In this document: positions 7,780-16,470 of the stretch, piece by piece
Layout: each line of letters begins with the position of its first letter
How positions within the stretch are numbered: position 1 is the stretch's first letter
Assembly: GCA_008363385.1 (NCBI GenBank)
Contig: RHKY01000013.1
Span: 1-64,000 of the forward strand
Length of the DNA: 64,000 nt
Reading direction: 5' to 3'
DNA from: Acidobacteriota bacterium
GTDB taxonomy: Bacteria > Acidobacteriota > Thermoanaerobaculia > UBA5066
Translations under genes and position numbers: made by a program
The notes under the pieces: generated by a model
Told to the model about the DNA's origin: nothing
What the model saw: only the letters and a program-made list of their open reading frames with translations
Databases searched by the model: none

Positions 7780-9735
7780 TCACGCTAGCGTGTCCAGGTC
7801 GCTCGTCGTGATCAGGATCGCGTGCTCTCCGAGTCGTTCCCGTGCCGCGTGTTCGTTCGCTGCGAGGAGTGATCGTGTCGTGAAGACCATGGCGTGTCGT
7901 CCGGAGAGCCCGTGCAGCTTTTCGATGTTTCTCGGGATGTCCGATCGTCCGGTTTCTACTTCCACCCAGAGTTCTTCCTCGCCGCGGGTTGCGTGGAGGT
8001 CGACGGTCTTTCCGCTGCCGACGGGTTCTTCCTCGGTGACTGTGTACTCGCGTCGTTCGAGACGTTCCCGGATGGCGGCTTTCCAGTATTCGTGCTCTGC
8101 GCCGCCGTGGCGCCCACGCTCGCGCAGCACGCCCCTCGCCCGGAGGTACTCCTGTCCCGCGTCGGTCAGATTGAGTATCTTCACGATGCCTGTCGGTGTC
8201 GTTACGGGCGTGAAGGCCGCGAGCCCCTGGCGGATAACACCGTCCTTCGTGGCATTGCCGGTCTTCGCGCTCCATCCCAAGCGCTCGTACCGTCGGGTCA
8301 CGGTGCTGATCGGGTGGTCGTTCACGTCGCGCAGGAGCAGGTCTTCTTTCTCGCTCACGGCCACCGGCTCGGCGCGTGTCTCTTCTTTCGGCGTGATTGC
8401 GCCTAACGCGCTCATCGTCCAGCGCCGGCCAACCTCCGTGTCCGGCACGACCGTATTCTTGAGCGGCTCTTCTGGGAACGTGAAGAGGAACGGGCTGTAG
8501 TACCGGACCGGCAGTCGGCAGATTCCCGTGCCGATAGTCAGGCGCGGCAGGAATCGCGGTTCCACCTGCATGAGCGATGACGCGAACTGGACGTCGCGTG
8601 GGTAGTCCGTGCGGAAGATGATCTTGATGCCCGCGTTCGCGATCAGGGACTCGCTCACGTCCGTCTGCTGCGTCGCCGCCACGACCGCTTCGCCGTATTC
8701 GCGTACCTCGCGCGCGAGCCGTGACGGCACGCCGAGTTCTCCGAGTCGTTCTTTCGGGAAGACGTTGTGGCTTTCGTCGAACACGAGCACGTGACGCAGT
8801 CGCTCCCTCGCGCCGCTCCCGTGCTTTCGCAGGAGGAGAACTGCTTGGAGCATGAGGAGGCAGAAGAACGATCGCTGGTCCTCGCCGAGGCCCTCCAGTT
8901 CGAACACCACGGGTAACGAGAGGAGGTCAGCCAGCGGTACACCGTTGATTGCGCCTAACGATCGTCCGAACCCGCCCTTACTCACCTCTTCTAGCGCGCG
9001 CGTGCTGGACTCCAGCCAGCCGTACCGACGACTCCCGGCACGGCACGACCGCAGCTCGATATCGAGTAGTGCGTGCGCGTCCCGTAGCGTCGCCACGTCA
9101 CCGCGCTCCCGGCGTGCGCAGAGCAAGGCTTCCTTGAGGACGTTCCGCGCTCCCTGCATGAGGAGGTAGCTTGTGCTGATGATGTCGCTTAACGCCTCGG
9201 CCCATTCCTCCGCCGCCACGCCTTGTGGTGGACGGAGCGCGTTGGTGACGAGCGGCGCGGTCTCGCGGCCAACGGTGAGGACGACCACGTCCTTGCCGGC
9301 CTCGTCCGCGAGGAGGCACCGGTAGTTCCGTTTGAAGTCGAACACCATGAACGGCAGGCGGTCATTGAGGAGTTGTCGGAGGAGTCCGATGATGAACGTG
9401 CTCTTTCCCGTTCCCGTCGGGCCCAGGATGAAGACGTGCCGGAGGAGTTCATTGCGCCTAACACGCACCGGATACGCGGACAGCCCCGGATAGAGAGCGT
9501 TGCCGAGCGTGTACTCGCCGCTGCCTATGATCTCGGGTGGTGGTGGGTCCAGGACGAGCGTCTCCTCGCTCCCTGGTATGCCGAAGCGTTTCGCCGCCAA
9601 GAGCGCTAGGAGCCCCTCGATGTCGCGCTTGCGCTCGATGCTCGCCGTCTGGTACTCGACCCAGAGGCAGTCCATCCGCTTGCCGTACACGGGACGCAGC
9701 CGCCGGAACAGGTCCTGCGAGGGCGCGTCTTTCAT
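7780..9735 (-). CDS. HerA/FtsK-like ATPase with winged-helix-like stretch and C-terminal EVET nuclease-like domain
   Basis: A 651-residue ATPase. Walker A is GPTGTGKST (residues 105-113), Walker B is HVLVFDESHNVF (about 320), and VVAATQQTDVSESLIANAG follows as in HerA/VirD4-like DNA-pumping motors. After about residue 440 comes a region that looks like a winged helix (DVNDHPISTVTRRYERLGWS...). The last 80 residues read VDLHATRGEEELWVEVETG then SDIPRNIEKL, resembling the PD-(D/E)XK fold, although the usual lysine is not in place, so it may bind rather than cut DNA. It is the last gene of a three-gene operon, overlapping the coiled-coil gene by 4 nt. Three copies of the ATTGCGCCTAAC word lie inside it on the opposite strand. 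Related in design to the ATPase at 29183-31294. Confidence 0.78.
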   Translation of the reverse strand: MKDAPSQDLFRRLRPVYGKRMDCLWVEYQTASIERKRDIEGLLALLAAKRFGIPGSEETLVLDPPPPEIIGSGEYTLGNALYPGLSAYPVRVRRNELLRHVFILGPTGTGKSTFIIGLLRQLLNDRLPFMVFDFKRNYRCLLADEAGKDVVVLTVGRETAPLVTNALRPPQGVAAEEWAEALSDIISTSYLLMQGARNVLKEALLCARRERGDVATLRDAHALLDIELRSCRAGSRRYGWLESSTRALEEVSKGGFGRSLGAINGVPLADLLSLPVVFELEGLGEDQRSFFCLLMLQAVLLLRKHGSGARERLRHVLVFDESHNVFPKERLGELGVPSRLAREVREYGEAVVAATQQTDVSESLIANAGIKIIFRTDYPRDVQFASSLMQVEPRFLPRLTIGTGICRLPVRYYSPFLFTFPEEPLKNTVVPDTEVGRRWTMSALGAITPKEETRAEPVAVSEKEDLLLRDVNDHPISTVTRRYERLGWSAKTGNATKDGVIRQGLAAFTPVTTPTGIVKILNLTDAGQEYLRARGVLRERGRHGGAEHEYWKAAIRERLERREYTVTEEEPVGSGKTVDLHATRGEEELWVEVETGRSDIPRNIEKLHGLSGRHAMVFTTRSLLAANEHAARERLGEHAILITTSDLDTLA

Positions 9736-10121
9736 AAGAGGTCTCGTGCCCGTCGGTGCTCCTTCTCGCTCGTCGAGAGCTCCTTCTCGACCTCGCGCTC
9801 TTCACGACGGAGGTTCTGGACGTCCTTCCAGGCGTCCCGCTGCTCCTCCCGGAGTTCCCGGGAGAGGTCCAGGCGCTCTTTCTCGACGGCCAACCGTTCC
9901 TTTCGGTCACGGTCTGGCACTCCCTCCTCCGCATGCGAGAGGTTGAGCGTCTCGGTCTTGAGTTCTGTGAGTTCCTCGTCGATGGCCACCGTGTTGTCCA
10001 CCGCGATGAGCTGCCGCTCCGCGATCTCCTTCTCGATGCTCTTGACCTGGTCCTTCAAGACGGCCTTCTTGTCGCCGTGCAACGCGTCAACAACGGTATC
10101 GAGCGCGTCGGGTTCGGTCAT
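9732..10121 (-). CDS. Coiled-coil protein between the unknown protein and the HerA-like ATPase
   Basis: A 129-residue, highly charged protein. From about residue 20 nearly to the end it is a heptad-like Glu/Arg/Lys/Leu pattern (KDQVKSIEKEIAERQ, ERLAVEKERLDLSREL, VQNLRREEREVEKEL), so it is almost all coiled coil. It may bridge or oligomerise the operon's other products. The ATG at 10121 overlaps the upstream stop and its own stop overlaps the ATPase start, both by 4 nt, so all three are translated together. No enzyme motif is present. Confidence 0.7.
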   Translation of the reverse strand: MTEPDALDTVVDALHGDKKAVLKDQVKSIEKEIAERQLIAVDNTVAIDEELTELKTETLNLSHAEEGVPDRDRKERLAVEKERLDLSRELREEQRDAWKDVQNLRREEREVEKELSTSEKEHRRARDLL

Positions 10122-11212
10122 GCGTGCCCCCGAAGCGTCCCGAGCACCTCGTCGGGCGAGAGCCGCCACGATCCTGTTGTCGGATCGAACAGGGTCTCGT
10201 ACGAGAGCCGTGCCCGACTCAAGGCGTGCTCGTCTCGGTAGTCATGCAGCCACACCCCGAGCGGACGCACGCTCTCCCGGGAGAGCCGGAGGAGTTCGTA
10301 CACGAGCGCCTCATCACCCGTCACGCGAGCCAGGACCCGACCATCAGTGCCAGGAGCGATCTCGACGACAGGACACACCCCGCCAAGTGCCCCCGCGACC
10401 TTCTCCACTCCTGCTGCTGGCAGGAGCACGAACACCTCGATTGCGTGCTCCAAGAGCGGACGATAGCGAATGACGTTCTGCCGAAACAGGCCGGCCGCGA
10501 CGAGGAGGTCCAGCGCATGCCGGACGTAGTGCTTGCCGTTGACGGGCCATCGTCGCGTCCCTCGGGGCAGGTACGACCACACGCGAGGGCCAAGCCGGTG
10601 AAAGGCCCGTCGCCAGACCTCTTGCATGCTGCACCGCTCCTCGGGAGCCTCGAATACCGCTGGCACCACGAACGGGTACGACCGCAGGAGGCTCGAGGTC
10701 TCGCCTCCGTGGCGTAGCACGCCCGCAGGCACGTCTTCCGCTCCTCCGCGCAAGCGACCATCTCGCGCGACGCACGACGAGAGCACGCCCAGGGCCTGCC
10801 AGGAGTCGCCGGTCACGACGAGTGTGAACGTCTCGCACCAGCCGTCATTGGCGAGCGCTCGCACAATTCGCTCGAATCCTACGACGGCCCCGTCGGGCAC
10901 CGCGCAGTGCAGGTACAGTCCATGGTGTTCGAGACCCCGATTCACCCAGGATGCCGAGAGCACCACGGGCAGCTCAAGCCAGTCGTCGATGGCACCGTCC
11001 AAGAACAGGTGCACGTGCACGAGACCAAGCCCGGAGAGATTCAGGCTTGGGAAGTAGTTCAGTCCACACCCGAGCGAACATCGCCACCGATAGAGCGTCC
11101 GTTCACGCACCACGCCAGAACGAGAATCCATTGTCGTCGGTCCGACAGGCCGTGGCGCGACGTGAACGACCTGGAGGTACTCGAGCACTTGTGGCGAATA
11201 AGGGCTCACCAT
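10118..11212 (-). CDS. Unknown protein, first gene of the minus-strand HerA operon
   Basis: A 364-residue soluble protein I do not recognise. The N-terminal third has two cysteines close together (RWRCSLGCGLNYF), possibly part of a metal site. The central part (about 200-290) is rich in basic and aromatic residues and contains a helix-turn-helix-like run (KHYVRHALDLLVAAGLFRQN). The C-terminal half alternates hydrophobic strands and helices. There is no ribosome binding site before the ATG at 11212. Instead a TTTAAA lies about 32 bp upstream, as in leaderless archaeal transcripts. Its place ahead of a coiled-coil protein and a DNA-motor ATPase suggests an adaptor or DNA-recognition role; this is inference from context. 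Confidence 0.6.
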   Translation of the reverse strand: MVSPYSPQVLEYLQVVHVAPRPVGPTTMDSRSGVVRERTLYRWRCSLGCGLNYFPSLNLSGLGLVHVHLFLDGAIDDWLELPVVLSASWVNRGLEHHGLYLHCAVPDGAVVGFERIVRALANDGWCETFTLVVTGDSWQALGVLSSCVARDGRLRGGAEDVPAGVLRHGGETSSLLRSYPFVVPAVFEAPEERCSMQEVWRRAFHRLGPRVWSYLPRGTRRWPVNGKHYVRHALDLLVAAGLFRQNVIRYRPLLEHAIEVFVLLPAAGVEKVAGALGGVCPVVEIAPGTDGRVLARVTGDEALVYELLRLSRESVRPLGVWLHDYRDEHALSRARLSYETLFDPTTGSWRLSPDEVLGTLRGHA

Positions 11213-11241
11213 GTTTTCGACATCAGGGAGTGTCGACCCCC

Positions 11242-11247
11242 TTTAAA
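11242..11247 (-). promoter_or_regulatory. TATA-like element TTTAAA upstream of the minus-strand HerA operon
   Basis: It sits inside the palindrome CCCTTTAAAGGG, about 32 bp before the ATG at 11212, which has no ribosome binding site. The spacing matches an archaeal TATA box with a leaderless mRNA. It could also be a chance A+T island. Confidence 0.35.
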
Positions 11248-11287
11248 GGGCGCGTGACCACTCAGGGACGAAAACGGTCCCGTGCCA

Positions 11288-11293
11288 TATATG
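11288..11293 (+). promoter_or_regulatory. TATA-like element TATATG upstream of the gene at 11319
   Basis: Centred about 29 bp before the ATG at 11319, with no ribosome binding site between. It mirrors the TTTAAA on the other strand, so the 107-bp gap contains two divergent promoter-like elements. A bacterial -10 reading is possible but no convincing -35 was found. Confidence 0.35.
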
Positions 11294-11318
11294 AACCGCT
11301 TCTCCCACACGGTACTGC

Positions 11319-11759
11319 ATGTGGCCCTTCCACAAGACGCCGACCCAACGCCTGCACCACCGACTGCTCAAGCGCCTTCGTACGGCCTATCTCGTGACTG
11401 AGGACCTCCCGAGCCACCGCCTCGTCAACGACAACCTCAAGCTCATCGGCGAGGCTGGACAGAACGCGGCAGACGACGAGGTCCTCTACGATCACTGGAT
11501 GGGCAGTCCCATGCCCCTCAGCCTCGCGCACGCAAGCATCGTTGAGAAGAAGGCGTGGGACCTTCTCCTCACGAACGTCCACGAACTCGTCACTCAGGGA
11601 TTTCACCCTGACGCGTATGAGGCGGAAGCCAAGACGTACGCCTTCATCGGGCATGCTCTCCAGGACCTCATCCAGTACGAACTCCACACCATCACCCACC
11701 CCGACATGAAACCCGACGACGCGACACTGCGCACGATCAAGGCACGGCTGCACCTATGA
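11319..11759 (+). CDS. Hypothetical soluble protein divergent from the HerA operon
   Basis: A 146-residue, mostly helical protein of unknown function. It is rich in His and Leu near the start (TPTQRLHHRLLKRLRTAYL) and has amphipathic helices throughout, but no recognised motif. Its stop codon overlaps the ATG of the next small gene (ATGA), so the two are coupled. The leader lacks a ribosome binding site; a TATA-like element lies 29 bp upstream. Confidence 0.6.
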   Translation: MWPFHKTPTQRLHHRLLKRLRTAYLVTEDLPSHRLVNDNLKLIGEAGQNAADDEVLYDHWMGSPMPLSLAHASIVEKKAWDLLLTNVHELVTQGFHPDAYEAEAKTYAFIGHALQDLIQYELHTITHPDMKPDDATLRTIKARLHL

Positions 11760-11875
11760 CCCCGACGCCGCGGACAGACGAGCACTGGGTCATCACCCTG
11801 TACGAACGGTACGTCGCACTCTACGGCGACCCGATAGAGCAGCCCCTACCTTCGGCGAAGAAGGACTTCGCCTAA
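11756..11875 (+). CDS. 39-residue small protein coupled to the preceding gene
   Basis: It starts in a 4-nt ATGA overlap with the gene at 11319-11759 and runs 39 codons to a TAA inside one CGCCTAAC word (11865-11876). The sequence has a short helix-like part (HWVITLYERYVALYG) and a basic end. The coupling is the main evidence that it is real. The function is unknown. Confidence 0.45.
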   Translation: MTPTPRTDEHWVITLYERYVALYGDPIEQPLPSAKKDFA

Positions 11876-12016
11876 CACCACTCCTTCGGGAGAACCCCGG
11901 GGGGGCGCGCAGGCACGCCCGCATCGGCGAGGCACGAACACGCCCGCAACCCCCTCCTGGGTGCCCTACCAGTCAGACCACCGCGGTATCGCGGAAGACC
12001 ATGAGGTGACCCCCCC

Positions 12017-12775
12017 GTGCTTGAACACGACAAGATCTATAACCAGGATTGCTTCACCGCCAGCACTCAGCTGCCCGACCAGAGCGTCGACGTCGTCATC
12101 ACCGACCCGCCGTACCCGAACCGCATGCATCTCTTTCCCGAGACGCTCGTGGACGGTCTCGCGATGCTGTATGTCGCGTGCAAGAAGACGAAGAAGTACG
12201 TCGTGTTCTTCTGGAACCCGTTTGACGTCCCCACTCCGCCGCCGGGATGGCACGAAGTCGCCAGGCACGTGTGGCACAAGCCCGACACGAAGAGCATCAC
12301 GCACTACGAAGTCATCGTGGTTTGGAGCCGGGAACCGAAACAGCGCGTGAGCCGTGTCTGGAGCATCCCCATCCTCGACTACCGCAGCCTCCGGGACTGG
12401 AAGCCACACCCCACGCAGAAACCCGTGCGACTGATTCGCTACCTCTTGGAGCAGTACACGAACGAGGAGGATCTCGTCTTCGACCCGTTCGTCGGGAGCG
12501 GGACGACCGCGGTCGCGTGCAAGTGGATGAAACGGCACTTCATCGGTGTCGAGATCGATCCGAAGTACGCCCAGATCGCCCAGGAACGACTTACCACGAG
12601 GACCTGGAAGAAGCCGGAAGGGGCAGCGCCTGAACACTCCCTGCCCGAACAGCTCGAAGACGGAATCGAGCTGAGCCACGAGCCTCTCACCGAGGATTCG
12701 GACAACTCACCTGACGAATCACTACCGCGGACCGTCGCAAGGAAGAGGCCCGCGAGAAAGAAGAAGGGAAAGTAG
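12017..12775 (+). CDS. Orphan DNA methyltransferase, N4-cytosine/N6-adenine type, beta-like order
   Basis: A 252-residue enzyme with the catalytic motif IV TDPPYPNRM (about residues 32-40) before the SAM-binding motif I FDPFVGSGTT (about 157-166), then HFIGVEIDPKYAQIA. This order is that of beta-class amino-methyltransferases, which methylate the exocyclic amino group of adenine or cytosine. The target site cannot be read from sequence. The basic tail (RKRPARKKKGK) probably contacts DNA. No restriction enzyme is adjacent, so it is likely a solitary methylase, as in many mobile elements, protecting or marking element DNA. The start is GTG at 12017 after GAGGTGA. Confidence 0.85.
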   Translation: MLEHDKIYNQDCFTASTQLPDQSVDVVITDPPYPNRMHLFPETLVDGLAMLYVACKKTKKYVVFFWNPFDVPTPPPGWHEVARHVWHKPDTKSITHYEVIVVWSREPKQRVSRVWSIPILDYRSLRDWKPHPTQKPVRLIRYLLEQYTNEEDLVFDPFVGSGTTAVACKWMKRHFIGVEIDPKYAQIAQERLTTRTWKKPEGAAPEHSLPEQLEDGIELSHEPLTEDSDNSPDESLPRTVARKRPARKKKGK

Positions 12776-13137
12776 CCCCGGCACCGACCGTGCCTCTGGA
12801 ATTCCGCCGAGCGGTCCGCGAAGGCACTCGCTGGTCCTCGCCGGCGGACAGCGAGTACGATCGAGACCCCGCCACGTCTGCCGCAACCAAAGAACGGCCC
12901 CCCGGACGTGTCGATCCGGCCAATCCTCGACGTTCCCGGTTCGGAGGCCGAGGCACGATCTGAGCACGTAACCGCCGTCTGCCGAGAAGCGAAACACACA
13001 TAAACCACTAATCCTCAACCACTTAGATGACCGCTTGTCCGTATGGGCCGCCCGGGCCTACACTCCGCGCATCAGAAGCAGCTCTACAATGCTCCCTGGC
13101 ATGCCCCTTGAGTGCAGATTCCACGGGAGGTATCTCG

Positions 13138-13365
13138 ATGCCGACTGAATGGACGACCGCGCTGGACCTCCTCCGCGACGAGCCGGGCCACGTCATGAGT
13201 ATCGATCGGCTCGCCGGAAACCTCTACAACCGCGGAGTCCTTGCCACGGAGATCTATCACGCTCCCGAAATCCTGGCGAACGACCTCGCGCGCATCGGCG
13301 CGGTCGACTACGACCCCAGGGCCCGCAGCATCCGCCTGCCTGAGCCTCCGAAGACAGTCCGGTAG
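13138..13365 (+). CDS. 75-residue small protein upstream of the HD phosphohydrolase
   Basis: A small protein with a possible winged-helix shape: two helices (TEWTTALDLLRDEP, SIDRLAGNLYNRG), then ILANDLARIGAVDYD and a beta-like end. I do not recognise a family. The ATG at 13138 follows GGGAGG at a spacing of seven. It ends 20 bp before the HD-domain gene, so it may be that gene's regulator or partner. The frame remains open back to an ATG at 13027 that has a TATA-like stretch about 27 bp ahead, but the extra 37 residues look non-protein-like. Confidence 0.55.
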   Translation: MPTEWTTALDLLRDEPGHVMSIDRLAGNLYNRGVLATEIYHAPEILANDLARIGAVDYDPRARSIRLPEPPKTVR

Positions 13366-13385
13366 GTCTCGCCCTACCCGCGTCC

Positions 13386-14909
13386 GTGCCCCGTCCGTTG
13401 GTCATCCGCGACGTCGTTCACGGGTATATCTCGCTTGACGCACTAGACCGCAACCTCCTCAACGCCCCACTCGTCCAGCGACTACGTTACGTTCGACAGA
13501 ACGATGTCGCCCACATGGTCTTTCCATCCATGAACACGACTCGCTTGGAGCACTCCCTGGGAGTGCTTCACGTCGCCGGTCTCCTCATGGAAAACGCTCT
13601 CGCCGCAGCGGCACCAAAGACCACGAAGGCGTACCTTCGAGAGTTGTTCGACGTCATTCCCGCACCCCATCGGCCCTCGCGCTCTACCGAACTACAGCCG
13701 GCTCTCACACGCGCCGCGCGCTGGTACGGCCTCCTTCACGACATCGGGCATCTCCCGTACAGTCATCTCGTCGAGCACTGCATTGAAGACACTCTACCGG
13801 CGCAGGCCGATGACAAAGCGCGAGTGACCGTCCTCTACCCTGGTACGACCTTCAAGAAGATCCATGAAGCGGCAGGCGAGTACATCGCCAAGAACGACCC
13901 AGCCATCCGAAACGCTCTTGCCCAGGATCCCCCCGCAGCATGGCTCGTAGAACGACTACTCTCCTCAGAAAAAGCGGATCCGCCGATCCTCCAGCCGTTC
14001 AAGGACATTCTCACCGCAGACGTCGACGCGGACAGAATAGATTCGACGATTCGAGATGGGCTGTTCTCGGGCGGCGACATCGGTCGCTACGACATCGGCC
14101 GTCTCGAACAGTCAACCGTTCTCCACAAGCATAACGGGCACTGGAAGGTCTTCTTCACGACCCGAGCCGTGAATGCGGTGGAGAGTCTCCTCGTAGAGCG
14201 CTTCAAGACCTACCGTTGGCTCCACTATCACCCCAAGGTCGTTGCCTTCAAGAACGCCTTTCGCCACTGCTTCCGGAATCTCGGCATCGAACCCGGCGAC
14301 TGGCACGCCTCACACTACGTCCACGCAAACGGCTATCTCGATGATGCCTTCGTCAAACGACTCATAGCGGAGAAAGCAGCGTCGCCCCCCCACAAGACAC
14401 ATGTCGGTCGCGCGCGCCAGGCGATACTCTTCCGCACAAATGACGCGAGATCGCTCTGGAAACGGCGCGACGACTATCGGGCGCTCTCGCTCCGCTTTGC
14501 CAATCAGCTCCCAGACCCCCCAGCCGAGGAGGAGCTGAAGGCACTCTACTTGAACGGCTACAAGAGCGCTAGAACCTCAATCGAAGCAAGCATGAACGCC
14601 GGACTGCCTCAAGAACTGCGCGACCAGCTCCGAATCGTAGTGACCGCCCTCGACTTCAAAGCATTCGACAACTCCCGATGGGGAACCAACATCGGCGAGT
14701 TCCACATCTTGAAACACAGCGACCCCGCCGCTTCACCCTTACGCCTTACCACAGAATCTCGCCTCGTCCGCAACCTACTCGACGCTGCCTCCGCAGAACC
14801 TGGACTCGGCGTCACGGTCATCGGCGATCCAGAGAAACAGCACCAAGCGCTCCTGGAGAAGCTCCTTCTCGACGCACTTACGCCTATCAAACCGCCCGCC
14901 ACACAGTAG
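13386..14909 (+). CDS. HD-superfamily phosphohydrolase (dNTPase-like)
   Basis: A 507-residue protein starting with the family hallmark VIRDVVHGYISLD. The metal site is visible: TTRLEHSLGVLH (first His), LLHDIGHLPYSH (His-Asp pair at about residues 118-119) and DVDADRIDSTIRDGL (final Asp). This is the pattern of the COG1078/SAMHD1-like group, which hydrolyses dNTPs or other nucleotides. The C-terminal 250 residues are less conserved. In mobile elements such enzymes can act in defence by lowering nucleotide pools. It follows a 75-residue gene by 20 bp and is followed by a HEPN gene. The start codon is GTG with no clear ribosome binding site, so the exact start is less certain. Confidence 0.8.
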   Translation: MPRPLVIRDVVHGYISLDALDRNLLNAPLVQRLRYVRQNDVAHMVFPSMNTTRLEHSLGVLHVAGLLMENALAAAAPKTTKAYLRELFDVIPAPHRPSRSTELQPALTRAARWYGLLHDIGHLPYSHLVEHCIEDTLPAQADDKARVTVLYPGTTFKKIHEAAGEYIAKNDPAIRNALAQDPPAAWLVERLLSSEKADPPILQPFKDILTADVDADRIDSTIRDGLFSGGDIGRYDIGRLEQSTVLHKHNGHWKVFFTTRAVNAVESLLVERFKTYRWLHYHPKVVAFKNAFRHCFRNLGIEPGDWHASHYVHANGYLDDAFVKRLIAEKAASPPHKTHVGRARQAILFRTNDARSLWKRRDDYRALSLRFANQLPDPPAEEELKALYLNGYKSARTSIEASMNAGLPQELRDQLRIVVTALDFKAFDNSRWGTNIGEFHILKHSDPAASPLRLTTESRLVRNLLDAASAEPGLGVTVIGDPEKQHQALLEKLLLDALTPIKPPATQ

Positions 14910-15129
14910 TCACTTCAACTCCGCGTCCATTGCGCGTCACGGACAACGGATTGCCTGCCACCGTCGCGACTCCCGTCCTCCAATCGCCGCTACAGCCACT
15001 CGCGACTGCCTTGCACTCCTCCCGCACGCTCGCCGCCACCGCTGGGGTACGATCTGCCTCGGTCATTTCTGAGCTTCGCACTTCGCTGTCGCGCCGGTTC
15101 GACCGTACTGCGGGATCCGGAGGCGTCGT

Positions 15130-16470
15130 GTGACTGAGCCGACCACGACTTCGGCGGACTCGGTCTTTTCCCTTTCGGGTGTTGAGGGCTCGCTCTCGTC
15201 TGGGGACCGAGAGACGCCGGTGGTCTTCGATCTCTTCGTGGGACGTGATGGTCGGGTTCGTGTGTTGTTCCGTTCTATTCCGCTCACGTCGGATGTGTCG
15301 TGGCTTCATCATGCCGCCTTTCCCGGCGATCTTGTTCTGCCACGATTGCGCCTAACCGGAGCGGGACCCGCAGGCACGACGCTCTCGTCGGATCGCGTCT
15401 ACATTACGAGGGTGGCAACGACGAGCCACGACGGTGGCACGGTCTTGGACCTGGCTGCTCAGGCCGAGCCCCTTCACATCGTGTACCCCGAACCGTCCCC
15501 TCCTCACAATCGCCGCGTCGCGTGGTACCGCACCGTCGGCATGCGCGGGTTCAGCGTGGTCGCCTGCGCGGCGCCAGAGGGGACTGTCGGCCTCGCCGCT
15601 CCGCATGAACCGCAGGGGTACCGCACGCTTGAAGGCATCATCACTATTGAGACCGCCGACACGAGCGTCCCGCTTGCTGCGTGGCTCGCCAACTGCGACG
15701 ACCTCATTGCGAGGATTCTCGACATCGTCTCCCTCGGCCAGGGCCGATACATTCGGTACAGCATTCGCGAGTGCTACGTGAACGAGACGCTTGCGCAGGT
15801 CGGTTTCTATGGCGCGCACGAGTCCACCGAACCCTATCAACCCTGCTTTCACCACCTGAACATGGAGCCCGTCCTTGCTCTCGCGGTGAACGCGTACACG
15901 CCCAGGCTCCGCGATGACGCGGGCCTTGGTATCGCGATCGAGTGGTTTCTGATGAACCCACGCTACGTTGAAGGGAAGTACCTCACCGCATTCGCGGCAC
16001 TCGAACATCTGCTGACGGTCCTTGGCAAAGACCTCCCCACCACCATTCTCGAACCCGAAGCGTACCAGAGAGCGGTTCTACCACGTCTCGCCAGCGCGCT
16101 CGCACTCGCAAGAGAGGACTTGCCCAATGCTAGCGACGAAGACCTCGCCTTCCTCCGGCGAAAGCTCGACAGCTTGAACCACCGCCCATTCGCCGACCGC
16201 CTTGCGACGCTCTTCGAGTACCTGGGCGTGCCGACAAGCGACATCGCCGACAGACTCCCTCCTGCGCTGCGAGCCCGGAACCCGCTTCTTCATCGGGGTC
16301 GGTACACGGGAGACGAGCCACTCCAGGAACACCTCACCGTCCTGCGCGAGCTCGTTGTGCGCACCATCCTCACGCTCCTCAACTTCCATGGGTACTACGA
16401 GTCCTACCTGCGCGACCCCACCTGGGGCCCCTTCCCACCTGTCACCAACGAGCGTCCCGATGCCAAATAG
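15130..16470 (+). CDS. HEPN-domain protein (ApeA-like)
   Basis: A 446-residue protein. The first 250 residues are beta-rich and resemble the N-terminal domain often fused to ApeA-type HEPN. The C-terminal half is helical: EGKYLTAFAALEHLLTVL (about 282-299), and later RARNPLLHRGRYTG, which contains the R-N-x-x-x-H signature of HEPN ribonucleases. ApeA-type proteins act in anti-phage abortive infection by cutting RNA after activation. The domain order matches that family; the actual target is unknown. The start is GTG after GGAGG. It stands between the HD phosphohydrolase and the archaeal-type integrase. One copy of the polar word lies near its start (15345-15356). Confidence 0.7.
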   Translation: MTEPTTTSADSVFSLSGVEGSLSSGDRETPVVFDLFVGRDGRVRVLFRSIPLTSDVSWLHHAAFPGDLVLPRLRLTGAGPAGTTLSSDRVYITRVATTSHDGGTVLDLAAQAEPLHIVYPEPSPPHNRRVAWYRTVGMRGFSVVACAAPEGTVGLAAPHEPQGYRTLEGIITIETADTSVPLAAWLANCDDLIARILDIVSLGQGRYIRYSIRECYVNETLAQVGFYGAHESTEPYQPCFHHLNMEPVLALAVNAYTPRLRDDAGLGIAIEWFLMNPRYVEGKYLTAFAALEHLLTVLGKDLPTTILEPEAYQRAVLPRLASALALAREDLPNASDEDLAFLRRKLDSLNHRPFADRLATLFEYLGVPTSDIADRLPPALRARNPLLHRGRYTGDEPLQEHLTVLRELVVRTILTLLNFHGYYESYLRDPTWGPFPPVTNERPDAK

